From: JBCCMF01 sp038747545
GTDB lineage: Bacteria; Bacteroidota; Rhodothermia; Rhodothermales; JBCCMF01
Direction: 5' to 3'
Assembly: GCA_038747545.1 (NCBI GenBank)
Contig: JBCDJT010000003.1
Span: 25,735 to 89,734 of the forward strand
Length of the DNA: 64,000 bases
This document shows positions 53,021-62,058 of the stretch, in pieces. Both the position numbers and the translations under genes were made by a program. Numbering within the stretch: position 1 is the first letter of the stretch; the number at the start of each line of letters is the position of its first letter. The notes below the pieces were generated by a model. It saw only the letters and a list, made by a program, of their open reading frames with translations. It made no database searches and had not been told where the DNA came from.

Positions 53021-53692
53021 TTATCGCGCTTCAGCAACGGTGGTCACATCGCACGGGGAGAAGTTCTGTGTGATGTAAACGGTGTGGTTCTGGCCGATGA
53101 CCACGCCGATCGCATGGCCGCGGTAGTGGGGACTGAGCAGGTTGGCCCGATGCGTTGCGCTGCCCAGCCAGGCCCGGATGGTTTCGTCCGCAATTGCACC
53201 CACCGTCTTCCAGTCGGCCTCATGCGGTTGGTCGCCAGGGAACAGGCGCACCTCGCGATAGCGATGGGTGAGGTAAAGGTTTTCGCCGATGCCTTCGAGC
53301 ACGTATGGCCCCAGCGGCCGTGTCGGCGTCAAGCCATGCCGGGCAGCGCGATCCGAGGGGTTTTCTCCCTGCGGGTTCGTGTGCCCGAAGAACGGCGCCT
53401 CCGCCATGTGGTAACTGTGCTCGGCAGCAACGTCTCGTAGCGCCGGGGTCCACTGAAGCGGTGGGTAGCCCTGTTCCTGGCGCACGGTGTTGACAGCCTC
53501 ATGGAGGGCCTGCTCAAGTACGGCAGGTATGATGGGCGGCGGCGGGGCAAGCCGCGAGGCATCCCACGCGACGGGCCCCAGCAGGTGGTCGAGCGCAGCG
53601 GTATGATGCGAACTGGTACAGCCCGCGAGTAGAATACCTGTGCTCATAAGAAGCGTCACCAGCATGGGCAGTTTGCATAGCCGCACCTCCAT
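53021..53692 (-). CDS. CAP/SCP-family lipoprotein
   Basis: A 223-residue lipoprotein (lipobox LLAGC, Cys25) with a CAP domain. It is paralogous to 51388-51990: WTPALRDVAAEHSYHMAEAPFFGH, GENPSDRAARHGL, GIGENLYLTHRYREV, HEADWKTVGAIADETIRAW and SATHRANLLSPHYRGHAIGV. The N-terminal region before the domain is proline-rich. The ATG at 53690-53692 was chosen, with AGGAAC upstream, and a GTG five codons earlier is the alternative. It is upstream of the TPR gene, 85 bases away. Confidence 0.85.
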   Translation of the reverse strand: MEVRLCKLPMLVTLLMSTGILLAGCTSSHHTAALDHLLGPVAWDASRLAPPPPIIPAVLEQALHEAVNTVRQEQGYPPLQWTPALRDVAAEHSYHMAEAPFFGHTNPQGENPSDRAARHGLTPTRPLGPYVLEGIGENLYLTHRYREVRLFPGDQPHEADWKTVGAIADETIRAWLGSATHRANLLSPHYRGHAIGVVIGQNHTVYITQNFSPCDVTTVAEAR

Positions 53693-53847
53693 AGCCCGTT
53701 CCTCCACGCTTTTCTCTTATGTTACCAAAAGATTAACAAATTGATAACTTTGTGGTTTCATTCGCCATCGTGGTTCTGCACGCATTTCCTTTGTGGACAA
53801 GGTGAAGTACCCTGCCTGCTGCTCTCGCATCCAGTTCTGATCACAGT

Positions 53848-54225
53848 ATGCCCCCATTCGTTGTACATGACCTCGATCACGTCGCTCTCCATGTGGCCGA
53901 TGTTGAGGAAAGCATTCGTTTCTACGGTGAGGTGCTAGGATTCGCTGCTATCCCGCGCCCCGCTTTCGACTTCCCCGGCGCGTGGTTTCGGCTCGGGAAA
54001 CAGCAGGAGCTGCACCTCATCGGCGGGCGGACGGCGCCCGCACAGGGCCAGTCGCGTGGCAACCATTACGCGCTGCGCGTAGACGCCGTCACCGAGGTCG
54101 TGGCCGCACTGCAGCTTCGCGGGCTCGCCCCGCTGCGCGGCCCCAAGCAACGCCCCGATGGCATCTGGCAGGTGTTCTACACCGACCCCGACGGGCACGT
54201 GATTGAGTTCTGGAGCGTGGCATAG
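53848..54225 (+). CDS. VOC/glyoxalase-family protein
   Basis: A 125-residue protein with the VOC fold: DLDHVALHVADVEESIRFYGEVLGF at the start, WFRLGKQQELHLIGG, GNHYALRVDAVTEVV and VFYTDPDGHVIEFWSV at the end. His11, an acidic/His residue near 54-56, His73 and Glu120 fit the metal-ligand places of glyoxalase I or dioxygenase-like members. The function within the superfamily (glyoxalase, bleomycin resistance, epimerase) cannot be told. A TAnnTTTG-like box lies at 53745-53752 upstream. Confidence 0.8.
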   Translation: MPPFVVHDLDHVALHVADVEESIRFYGEVLGFAAIPRPAFDFPGAWFRLGKQQELHLIGGRTAPAQGQSRGNHYALRVDAVTEVVAALQLRGLAPLRGPKQRPDGIWQVFYTDPDGHVIEFWSVA

Positions 54226-54258
54226 CCACCAACGGCAGATTTTTTTCTTGTCAACGCC

Positions 54259-54288
54259 TTGACTTGTAAACTACAGGTGTAGTATAAT
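54259..54288 (+). promoter_or_regulatory. Promoter of the BlaI/M56 operon
   Basis: TTGACT (54259-54264) and TATAAT (54283-54288) are separated by 18 bases, an almost ideal sigma-70-type promoter. The -10 box abuts the first BlaI-like dyad and overlaps it by one base, so a bound repressor would block it. The blaI start codon is 33 bases after the -10 box. Confidence 0.7.
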
Positions 54289-54304
54289 TGACTACGGTTG
54301 TAGT
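54270..54304. promoter_or_regulatory. Paired BlaI/MecI-type operators
   Basis: Two 14-bp dyads are present: ACTACAGGTGTAGT (54270-54283, perfect) and ACTACGGTTGTAGT (54291-54304, one mismatch). They match the TACA...TGTA core recognised by BlaI/MecI repressors. Their centres are 21 bp apart, two helical turns, so two dimers could bind on one face. They surround the promoter -10 box and lie upstream of the blaI-like gene, which suggests autoregulation. Confidence 0.75.
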
Positions 54305-54320
54305 TTGATAGGTGATACCC

Positions 54321-54725
54321 ATGCCAGACCCCAAACCCCTCAGTGCCTTGCAGATGGCCGTCATGCGTGTCTTCTGGACGCGAGGCGAAGCGACGTCGAG
54401 CGAGGTCCACCACGCGCTCCGTGCCCAGCGTGACTTGGCGCCTACCACGGTGGCCACCGTCATCTCGCGCCTGGCCAAGCAGGGCATCCTCGACTTCCGC
54501 CGCGACGGGCGGCAGTACATCTACTTCCCGCTGGTTACCGAGCGTGAGGTGCGCCGCTCCATGGTGGGCGACCTGATCGACACGCTCTTCCGGGGCAACC
54601 GAACGGCGCTCGTGAGTCACCTGGTAAACGAGGGCGACATCACCCCCGATGAACTCGCCCTCCTGCGTCGGCTGCTAAACAATGCCGACTCCGACGACAC
54701 CGATGCCGATGGAGGTCACGCATGA
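54321..54725 (+). CDS. BlaI/MecI/CopY-family repressor
   Basis: A 134-residue winged-helix repressor: LSALQMAVMRVFWTRGEATSSEVHHAL, VATVISRLAKQGILDFRRDGRQYIYFP (recognition and wing), and a C-terminal dimer helix with LVSHLVNEGDITPDELALLRRLL. BlaI proteins repress resistance or protease genes and are inactivated by cleavage by a BlaR1-type M56 peptidase. Here the partner follows with a four-base ATGA overlap (54722-54725). The ATG at 54321 was preferred to a GTG three codons upstream. A phased operator pair lies just upstream. Confidence 0.88.
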   Translation: MPDPKPLSALQMAVMRVFWTRGEATSSEVHHALRAQRDLAPTTVATVISRLAKQGILDFRRDGRQYIYFPLVTEREVRRSMVGDLIDTLFRGNRTALVSHLVNEGDITPDELALLRRLLNNADSDDTDADGGHA

Positions 54726-57700
54726 TGCTGCCTACCCTCTTTGAAGGCCTGCTGCTGATCACCGTGGCGTGGCTCATCACGTTTACCCTGCACAGCACCG
54801 CGTTTTTAGGGACGGCCTGGATGCTGTCCCAGGCCCCGCGTCTGCAAGGGGATCGCACGCAGGACGCCTTGTGGAAAACAGCTATCCTGGGCGGCTTACT
54901 CACGACAAGCCTGCATGTGTTCGGCGGGTCTGGCCCCGGACTGGCTACCTGGGAGCTACCCGGGGCGGAAGTGCCTGCGCCGCAGGTGTCGGTTCTGGCG
55001 GATGCGCCTCCGGCACCGCCCGTAGCGCTCGATATGACGGCGCTCCCTGAGGTCGTCGACGTAGCGCCACTCCCGCCTCTTGAGCCTGTCGATCAAGCGG
55101 TTCCTGCGTTGTCGGCACCCTCGTTGGCAATACCTGAAGTACCATCGACGCCCTGGTACAGCGGCCTCGTGGACGGGCTCCGCGGCGTGTGGCAGCCGCT
55201 ACTGATTGCCTTTTGGCTAAGCATCGGGCTCCTGCTCTTGGGGTGGCGCGCCATGCAACGCCGCCGGTTTATGCGGTCACTCGGCCTGCGGCGGGACGTC
55301 ACCGAGGAGCAGGTGCTGGCGCTGTGGCAGCGCGTGGTGGCGACCAGCGGTGCCTCGGAGCGCCTGCAACGCCGCGCACGCTTGACCACAGCGCGTGACC
55401 TCGCTTCGCCTGTGGCGTTTGGCGCAGGCGAAGTGTGTATCCCTGAGCGCGTCTTGACCGAACTGACACCCGCTCAGCAGCACAGCGTCCTGGCGCACGA
55501 GTGGGCGCACCACCTCCGCCGCGACCCGCAGTGGCTGCGCGGTCTCCGCTGGCTAGAATCCCTGTTCTTCTTCCAGCCGTTGCTGCGCGTAGCGCGCATC
55601 CACCAGTCTGAGGCCGCCGAGGGGCTGTGCGACGCATGGGCCGCCCAGCATACGGGCAGCCGCAAAGCGCTCGCCCAGTCGCTGGTGACCGTCGCCACGT
55701 GGGTACACGAGCCTATGCCAGCCTGGACGACCAGCATGGCCGCCAGCAGGTCGCCGCTCACCACCCGCGTCAAGCGCCTCCTGGCCGACCCTGCCGACGC
55801 CATCCGCGACCTGCCAGTAGGCCTGCGTACCGGGTTGGTCGTGGGCCTGATCTTGGCGATCGCAGTCGCGGTGCCAGGCATCGCGCTCAAGCAGCCCATG
55901 GGCGAACGCGTGGGCACGGATCAAGAAGCACCAGTGACCCTTGCCACCTTCACGATCAACGAAGCGGATGCCGACCAGTACCGTACGTTTCGCGTGAGTT
56001 GGGAGCAGGGTGGAGCGACGACGACTGTGCATGCCAAAGGCGTCCAGTTCACGGAAGGGTACGATAGCATCAGCAGCGTTCGCCCCGATGGCTACCTCGA
56101 AGTGCGGGAGACCCATGAGGGACGTGAGCGCACCATCTACATCAGCGATCCCGGCGGCGTCCGCAACGAGACGTACCTGATCAACGGCAACCGGCAGCTG
56201 TTCGGTGAAACGGCTCGCGACTGGCTGACGGACGTCCTTCAGGAGCTTGATCGGAACCTGAGCAGCTTGCTGCCCCCACCGCCGCCTCCGGCGCTGCAAG
56301 GGGCTGAGGATCTGCCACCGCCTCCGCCGCCCGGATGGAAGCCCGGCGATCCGCTGGGCGCGTTGCCTCCACAGCCAGGGCAAGCCTTCACCCTGACCTT
56401 TGCCAACATCGGCGCCCGCACATCGGTGCGTGGAGAGGGCGTCCTCTTCAACAACGAAGCGCCACAGATCAGCCTCCGCGATGCCGACAGCTACCTTCGG
56501 GTCCTCGACGAGTTTGAAGGCGAAGCGCGGTACCTGCGTGTCGTGATGGGTGACGATGGCAACGCTGACTACATCTATCAAAAAGATTGGCGCGATGCTG
56601 ATCTAGATTATGAAGCACAGCACTGGCTGGCGGGCATCATCGACCAAGTGGTGCGTGCGACAGCCGTTCAGACAAAGCATCCCAAACTCTCGCAGGCGCA
56701 GCAAACCGTGCTAGCGGCACGCGACGATGTACACTGGCTTGCTTTGGGCAACACAGCGGCGTTCTTGGCCATGCAGCCCAATGGGACAAGCATTCAGGGC
56801 GCGAAGCAGGCTGCTCTGGATCGCGATGAGCAAGCAAGACGAGAACTGCAGAGCGTCTGGGAGGCCTTACTGCCGAACCTGTTGGCCGTCAGGCAGGAAC
56901 GCCATGGCGGCGAGCTGACGCGGCGGGATTCCACGTGGGCATGGGCTACCGTAGGGCTTGCGCAAGCCTCCGCGCAGGCTTACATCCTTCAAGCGCAACA
57001 GGAGGCCTTGCTCGCCGAGTCTGAGGTGCCGGGGAGTCGTGCAGATCGGCGTGCGGCATTGGTCAAGGTTCAATATGACGAGCTCAGTGAGCTCCTTCAC
57101 CCGTATCATGCCGCGCAGCACCCGCTGGGTGCGAGGGGCAATGCTGATTCAGTGGACTTAGACTTGGCGGATGGGGCAGCACGGAGGCTAGAAAAGGCGC
57201 TGTTCAGTACACCATGGGTTGGCTTGCCTCGCGCCTCCGACTTGATCGCGATGCAACGCGCCCAGCGCGCCGCGTCGACGGCAGCGTCACAAGAGCAGCC
57301 TGAGCTCCGGCTGACGTTCTTCGAAGGGGAGACGCGGATACGTGTGCAGGGCGCCGAGGTGACGCTGCACGACGACAAGCCCCACGTGGAACTGACGACG
57401 ACATCGGGCTACCTCGATGTTACCGAGTCAACCGATCGGGGGCAACGCCAGGTGCGCATCTCTCGCCCTGACGGGCAAATCATGTACGACTACCGCATCA
57501 ACAATGCCGCACGCCCATTCGACGATGCCGCGGAGCAATGGCTGGATGGGATTTTGGAACGCGCCGTTTCCCTGTTCGCCTCGCAGGCCGACTTGCAAGA
57601 CGCACAGGCTCGGCTGACAGATCCAGACCGTTCTATGGTCATCCAGCGGCGGCAGGAGTTGACTGCAAAAGTGGCTCAGCAGCAAGCGTATACTGATTCG

Positions 57701-58933
57701 CTGATGGCGCTCCACCAGACGCTCCAGGCGCGTGTGGATGCGGTCAACAGCGCACAGACAGACGCTGACCGTGCCGCCACAGCAGCGTATGCAGAGGCGG
57801 CCGCGCAGGCGAGAGCGCAAGCCAACCAGATGCGTGACATTCTGATGCGGCATCAACGTCATTTAGCACAGCTACAGCAGGCGCAAGAGTCCCAGCAGAA
57901 GATGAGGGCCACCTTCAAGTCGAATGGTCACACCTCGTATGTCTGGACGAATGGGGAGCGGGCCGTGCGGGCGCAGTTTCGCGGTGAGCTACAGTTCGAC
58001 GCCGATGACCGCGTGACGGCGCTGGGCGAAGGAGGCATGCTGCGCCTCGAAGAGCGGCAGGGCGCGCAGCATCAGTGGGTGGCCTACAGCCCGGCCCCCG
58101 ATGGGTCGATCAGCATGCAGTACGGCGCCTATGACGGCGCTACCGCCGACGCCAACCTCGCGCAGCGGCTGCTTGCTGAGGCCATTCCTCGTGTCCCGCA
58201 GTTTGCCGAGTACCGCACGCCCGTACTCTACGCGCAGGGGGGCACAGCGGCTGTACTCCGCGAGATTGACCGGCTGGCGTACGACGAGACGCAGATGGCG
58301 TACTACACCAGCCTGATGCAGCAGCCACGCGTCCGCGGGCTGGAGCGGGTCATACCGCACATGGTTAAGCAGGTCAGCTCCGACTTCCTGAAGGTACGCT
58401 TCCTCAAGCTGCTCTCCCCCGAAGAGGCGCAGGCCGTGGGAGGTGCAGCGGCGTACATGCAGGCCGTGGCTACGATAGCAGAAGACAGCCCGCGTGCCGA
58501 TCTGCTGATGGACATGGCCACACGCAAGGGGTTTCGGCCAGAAGCATCCGCCGTCGTGGAAGCCATCACGGCGATGGAATCGGAGTATGAGAAAGGCCGT
58601 GTGCTGAACGTCTACCTCCCGCTGATGGCGACAGGTGGCATTCCCAGTTCCAAGACTCACATTGTGGACGCGGTAGCCAGCCTCGGCTCAGACTACGAGC
58701 GCGCCAGCCTTGCGCTCAGGTTAGTAGAGACCGCGCCGGAGATGAACGAAGCCCTCGCACTCACGGTGCTAGACATCGTGCAAACGCTCCGCTCGGACTA
58801 CGAGAAGGCGGTGTTCCTCAGAGAATTGTGGGACGCTGAGCCTCCCATGACGGCGTCGGTGAAGGCGGCCTTCGGCGAGATCATGACTGCGCTCGACCTG
58901 CCCACTGAACTCAAGATTCCCATGAACGACTAA
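54722..58933 (+). CDS. Giant BlaR1-like M56 metallopeptidase sensor
   Basis: A 1,403-residue membrane protein. The N-terminal part has several membrane helices and an M56 zinc-protease site HEWAH (259-263). A last helix lies at about 375-395 before the large extracytoplasmic part, which holds four copies of a roughly 100-residue beta repeat at about 409-515, 557-648, 861-953 and 1061-1163. Each copy carries patterns such as DGYLEVRET..., YLINGNRQLF and WLTDVL. Proline-rich linkers (LLPPPPPPALQ) and an alpha-helical C-terminus (1165-1403) follow. No penicillin-binding domain is present, so the signal is not a beta-lactam of the usual kind. It is coupled to the blaI-like gene. Confidence 0.8.
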   Translation: MMLPTLFEGLLLITVAWLITFTLHSTAFLGTAWMLSQAPRLQGDRTQDALWKTAILGGLLTTSLHVFGGSGPGLATWELPGAEVPAPQVSVLADAPPAPPVALDMTALPEVVDVAPLPPLEPVDQAVPALSAPSLAIPEVPSTPWYSGLVDGLRGVWQPLLIAFWLSIGLLLLGWRAMQRRRFMRSLGLRRDVTEEQVLALWQRVVATSGASERLQRRARLTTARDLASPVAFGAGEVCIPERVLTELTPAQQHSVLAHEWAHHLRRDPQWLRGLRWLESLFFFQPLLRVARIHQSEAAEGLCDAWAAQHTGSRKALAQSLVTVATWVHEPMPAWTTSMAASRSPLTTRVKRLLADPADAIRDLPVGLRTGLVVGLILAIAVAVPGIALKQPMGERVGTDQEAPVTLATFTINEADADQYRTFRVSWEQGGATTTVHAKGVQFTEGYDSISSVRPDGYLEVRETHEGRERTIYISDPGGVRNETYLINGNRQLFGETARDWLTDVLQELDRNLSSLLPPPPPPALQGAEDLPPPPPPGWKPGDPLGALPPQPGQAFTLTFANIGARTSVRGEGVLFNNEAPQISLRDADSYLRVLDEFEGEARYLRVVMGDDGNADYIYQKDWRDADLDYEAQHWLAGIIDQVVRATAVQTKHPKLSQAQQTVLAARDDVHWLALGNTAAFLAMQPNGTSIQGAKQAALDRDEQARRELQSVWEALLPNLLAVRQERHGGELTRRDSTWAWATVGLAQASAQAYILQAQQEALLAESEVPGSRADRRAALVKVQYDELSELLHPYHAAQHPLGARGNADSVDLDLADGAARRLEKALFSTPWVGLPRASDLIAMQRAQRAASTAASQEQPELRLTFFEGETRIRVQGAEVTLHDDKPHVELTTTSGYLDVTESTDRGQRQVRISRPDGQIMYDYRINNAARPFDDAAEQWLDGILERAVSLFASQADLQDAQARLTDPDRSMVIQRRQELTAKVAQQQAYTDSLMALHQTLQARVDAVNSAQTDADRAATAAYAEAAAQARAQANQMRDILMRHQRHLAQLQQAQESQQKMRATFKSNGHTSYVWTNGERAVRAQFRGELQFDADDRVTALGEGGMLRLEERQGAQHQWVAYSPAPDGSISMQYGAYDGATADANLAQRLLAEAIPRVPQFAEYRTPVLYAQGGTAAVLREIDRLAYDETQMAYYTSLMQQPRVRGLERVIPHMVKQVSSDFLKVRFLKLLSPEEAQAVGGAAAYMQAVATIAEDSPRADLLMDMATRKGFRPEASAVVEAITAMESEYEKGRVLNVYLPLMATGGIPSSKTHIVDAVASLGSDYERASLALRLVETAPEMNEALALTVLDIVQTLRSDYEKAVFLRELWDAEPPMTASVKAAFGEIMTALDLPTELKIPMND

Positions 58934-61329
58934 CGCTCGGCGGGCTCCGTAAGCAGGAGCGGGCGCTCGGTGGTGGCGGTTTGGCCCGTCACGCGGTCAG
59001 TGATGCTGGCGCGGAGGATGTACTGGCCGGGGTCGGCGTTGGACACGTCGATCTCCGTGTACTCGATGGTGGAGCGGTCGGCGCTGCGCTGGGGCACGCT
59101 GAGGGTGACGGCGGGGCGTGGCGCCCGGCGGAACAGCCCGCGCCGCTTCCGCTGCGGGACGAGCGTGTACTCCACGACGTAATCCGTCTGGTCGTCAGCG
59201 GCAAAGGTGAGGTTGTAGACTTCGAAGTAGGCGTAGACCGCTTGCTCGGTGGTGAACGTGTAGCTCGGGTTAGGTATGACGTTGGTCTCGCCACGGTCAA
59301 AGATGTTGGAGCCGTTTGCCGCGCCGATCTGGAGCGCCACGAGCATATCGCTCAGCATGAGGTCGGTGCCGGAGAAATCGGGGATGCGCCGCTGCTGGGT
59401 AAAGCCACCGAGCAGCGAGGTCCCCTCGGGCTCTACATGCACAGCTACCTGATAGGAATCGGGGGGCACGAGGACGCGGAAGCCGTCGATGACGCCGTCG
59501 CCGGGCTGGCGGGTGAGGGGCACGCGCTTGCGGTCGCGCCGCCGGGCCGTGGGTTGCCACTCGGGGTTGTGGAAGACGAGTGAGAGGTCGAGGATCGCCT
59601 CGTCGGCACCAGGCAGGTTGCGGTCGAGCGGGGCGAGGGTGAGCGCGTAGAACACCTCGACGAGCGCTTGCCCATCGGGGCCCCGGAAGGCGGCGGTGGT
59701 GAAGGCCATGGGCATCGACTCCACCTCGCTTGTCCACCGGTAGCGGTCAGAGGACAGCCCGGCGTCTACGTCGGCTTGCGCCTCCTCCTGCATCTCGCTC
59801 GCTAGGCCGTCCCCCCACTCCAGTGCTTGCCACAGTCGGTTCTGCTCAGCGCTACTGGGCAAAGCATGGGCGGCGGCAATCTGGTCGTCTACGGTTTCGG
59901 GGCGTGGTGGCGGTCTGCGGTAGTACGAGTAGGGCGCCCCCCAGCGGGCGCGGTCAACGATCATCTCTGGGTACAGCAAGACGGGTACCAGCCGCCAGTT
60001 GCTGCCGCCGCTGTTCATGAAGTGGAAGACCATGCGTGGGCTGTCGCCGTTGGCACGGTAGAGCCACGACTCGTTGCTAGGCAGGTTCTGCCCAATCGTC
60101 GCCACGCGGTCGTTGGGACTGCCGTGGCGGATGTAGATCAAGCCCTTGTCGTTGTAGTTATTGTCGACGTCGTAGGTGTCGCCAAACTCCAGCTTGCCGG
60201 CCGCACTGGGGTCGTTCCAGGCATCGCGTGGGCCGTAGTGGGCAAAGTTCTTCTCCGCCTCCACCAAGCGCTGGTAGTGCTCCTGTATGCGTGCGTTGCT
60301 TCTGGCAGCAGGGAGGGGGTTGCGCTTGGTCCACGCCTCGCGAAAGAACGCCTGCCACTGCTCGGGCGTGCTGCGCGTCGCGTAGTCTTGCCGTTCCTGT
60401 GCGGTTAGGATGTACTGCATGTCGGCCATCAGCAGGGCCGCGTCGCTGGCCGAGGCGATCTTGTCGGCGGCGCTCCAGAACTGCGACTCAGCGATCCGCA
60501 TGTTGCTGAGTGAGCTGTAGATCCGGGCGAGTGCGGTGTGAATGGCAATGCGAGGAAACGTACCGAGGCTCTCATCGGGCTGTTGTTGGAGAGCGATGAG
60601 TTTCTCTTCGGCAGCGCGGGCGTCGTCGGCGCGACGCAGCAGGTCGGCTTCGGCGAAGCGGGCGTAGGGCGAGTCCTGCTCGGCAAGCCACGCCTCGGCC
60701 ACGCCGCGCTCGTCCTCGGTGAACATCCGGTACAGCCGCAGCAAGCCCGTCTGTGCCGAGGGCATGTCGGGCCGCACGCGCACCTGCTCGTGCCCTAGCG
60801 CAATGGCCTCGGCGTGACGGCTGCGGTACTGCTCCAGGAGCGCATACTGGTGCAGCACATCGCGATAGGCCGAGTCCTGGCTGATAACCCGCTGAAAGTC
60901 CTGCTCAGCACGGCGGTAGTGCTTGCGCACTTCCACCCCGGTCTCATCCAGCTGGACCAACTCGGCGAGGAAACTCAGTGGCGAGCGCAGGCGCCCAAAC
61001 TCGCGGTTGGCGATGCCGCGATGGTAGCGGGCGTCGAGGTCGTTGGGGTCTTGCCTGAGGGCGCCATCGAACGCGCGGATCGCGCCTTTCCACTCCCGCT
61101 CGCGTAGCTTCAGTTCGCCCAATGCGCGGTACGCGGTGCCGTTACGGCGGTCGTACTGGATCGCTTCGTCGAACTTGCGCCGCGCCGCCTTCCGGTCGCC
61201 CTCCGCAAGCAACACCTCGCCTTCCTGCACCAGCTCACTGGAGACGCTCGCGTTGCGCTGGGCGATAGCCTCGGGCGCGAGCAGGCACAGCCCAAGGCAC
61301 ACACCGATCCATCCCGCCAAAACACGCAT
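58930..61329 (-). CDS. GWxTD-domain secreted TPR protein
   Basis: A 799-residue protein with a signal peptide (ending APEAIAQ). Residues about 30-230 contain TPR-like pairs (RKFDEAIQYDRRNGTAYRALGEL, AIRAFDGALRQDPNDLDARYHRG). The GWxTD domain is at about 330-420 (YATRSTPEQWQAFFREAWTKRNP, AHYGPRDAWNDPS, KGLIYIRHGSPNDR), a family named from its signature, typical of Bacteroidota and Acidobacteria. The C-terminal 300 residues are beta-rich. It stands alone on the strand. Its stop overlaps the convergent M56 gene stop by four bases. Function is unknown. Confidence 0.82.
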   Translation of the reverse strand: MRVLAGWIGVCLGLCLLAPEAIAQRNASVSSELVQEGEVLLAEGDRKAARRKFDEAIQYDRRNGTAYRALGELKLREREWKGAIRAFDGALRQDPNDLDARYHRGIANREFGRLRSPLSFLAELVQLDETGVEVRKHYRRAEQDFQRVISQDSAYRDVLHQYALLEQYRSRHAEAIALGHEQVRVRPDMPSAQTGLLRLYRMFTEDERGVAEAWLAEQDSPYARFAEADLLRRADDARAAEEKLIALQQQPDESLGTFPRIAIHTALARIYSSLSNMRIAESQFWSAADKIASASDAALLMADMQYILTAQERQDYATRSTPEQWQAFFREAWTKRNPLPAARSNARIQEHYQRLVEAEKNFAHYGPRDAWNDPSAAGKLEFGDTYDVDNNYNDKGLIYIRHGSPNDRVATIGQNLPSNESWLYRANGDSPRMVFHFMNSGGSNWRLVPVLLYPEMIVDRARWGAPYSYYRRPPPRPETVDDQIAAAHALPSSAEQNRLWQALEWGDGLASEMQEEAQADVDAGLSSDRYRWTSEVESMPMAFTTAAFRGPDGQALVEVFYALTLAPLDRNLPGADEAILDLSLVFHNPEWQPTARRRDRKRVPLTRQPGDGVIDGFRVLVPPDSYQVAVHVEPEGTSLLGGFTQQRRIPDFSGTDLMLSDMLVALQIGAANGSNIFDRGETNVIPNPSYTFTTEQAVYAYFEVYNLTFAADDQTDYVVEYTLVPQRKRRGLFRRAPRPAVTLSVPQRSADRSTIEYTEIDVSNADPGQYILRASITDRVTGQTATTERPLLLTEPAER

Positions 61330-61395
61330 AGCGCCACCGTTAGTCTGACAGCCGTGGACGGGGAGGGGAGGCGAAGGTTCCTAGGCGCCTATCCG

Positions 61396-62058
61396 TTAGC
61401 GAGCCTCTGCAATGCTGGCCTGAAGTGTGCGTGCGTTCTCGGTCAGCTTGGCGAAGTTGCCGTCGGCGATGGCCTGCTTGTCGAGCAGGGCGCTGCCTAC
61501 GCCCACCGCGCAGGCGCCTGCCTTCATCCAGTCGCCCGCGTTGGTCAGCGTTACGCCGCCCGTGGGCATCAGGTTGAGGTGCGGCATCGGCGCCTTGACG
61601 GCCTTGAAGAACGCCATGCCCACGATGTTGGCGGGAAACACCTTGATGATGTCGGCCCCCGCCTCGGTGGCGGTCTGGATCTCCGTCGGCGTGAAGCAGC
61701 CGGGCATCGCAGGGACGCCGTAGCGGTGCGCCGCTTCGATGATGGAGGGCTTGAACACCGGGCTCACCACGTACTGCGCGCCCGCGTCGATGGCCTGCTT
61801 CGCGGTCTGCGCATCCAGCACAGACCCTACGCCCACGAGCACGCCCTCCATCTCGCGCGCCACCTGCTCGATGACGGCCAGCGCATTCGGCGTAGTCATG
61901 GTGATCTCGATGGCCGTCACGCCGCCCGCACGGATCGCCTCCACCACCCGCATGAGCTGCTGCGCATCGGCCATGCGCACCACGGCCACGGCAGCGGCGT
62001 CGATGAGGGCGGTGACGATGTGGCTTCTAGTCACAATCGGAGGCTTCAATCGACTCAA
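61396..62058 (-). CDS. eda: KDPG/KHG aldolase
   Basis: A 220-residue class I aldolase that cleaves 2-keto-3-deoxy-6-phosphogluconate (or 4-hydroxy-2-oxoglutarate). The Schiff-base lysine is Lys139 (ADIIKVFPA), with Glu51 (AIEITM) and Arg28 (VVRMAD) in the active site. GVTAIEITMTTPNA, GVGSVLDAQTAKQAI and LMPTGGVTLTNAGDW are conserved. It gives pyruvate and glyceraldehyde-3-phosphate in an Entner-Doudoroff-type pathway. Its start overlaps the DUF1080 gene stop by four bases, and that gene comes first, so the two form one operon. Confidence 0.9.
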   Translation of the reverse strand: MSRLKPPIVTRSHIVTALIDAAAVAVVRMADAQQLMRVVEAIRAGGVTAIEITMTTPNALAVIEQVAREMEGVLVGVGSVLDAQTAKQAIDAGAQYVVSPVFKPSIIEAAHRYGVPAMPGCFTPTEIQTATEAGADIIKVFPANIVGMAFFKAVKAPMPHLNLMPTGGVTLTNAGDWMKAGACAVGVGSALLDKQAIADGNFAKLTENARTLQASIAEAR

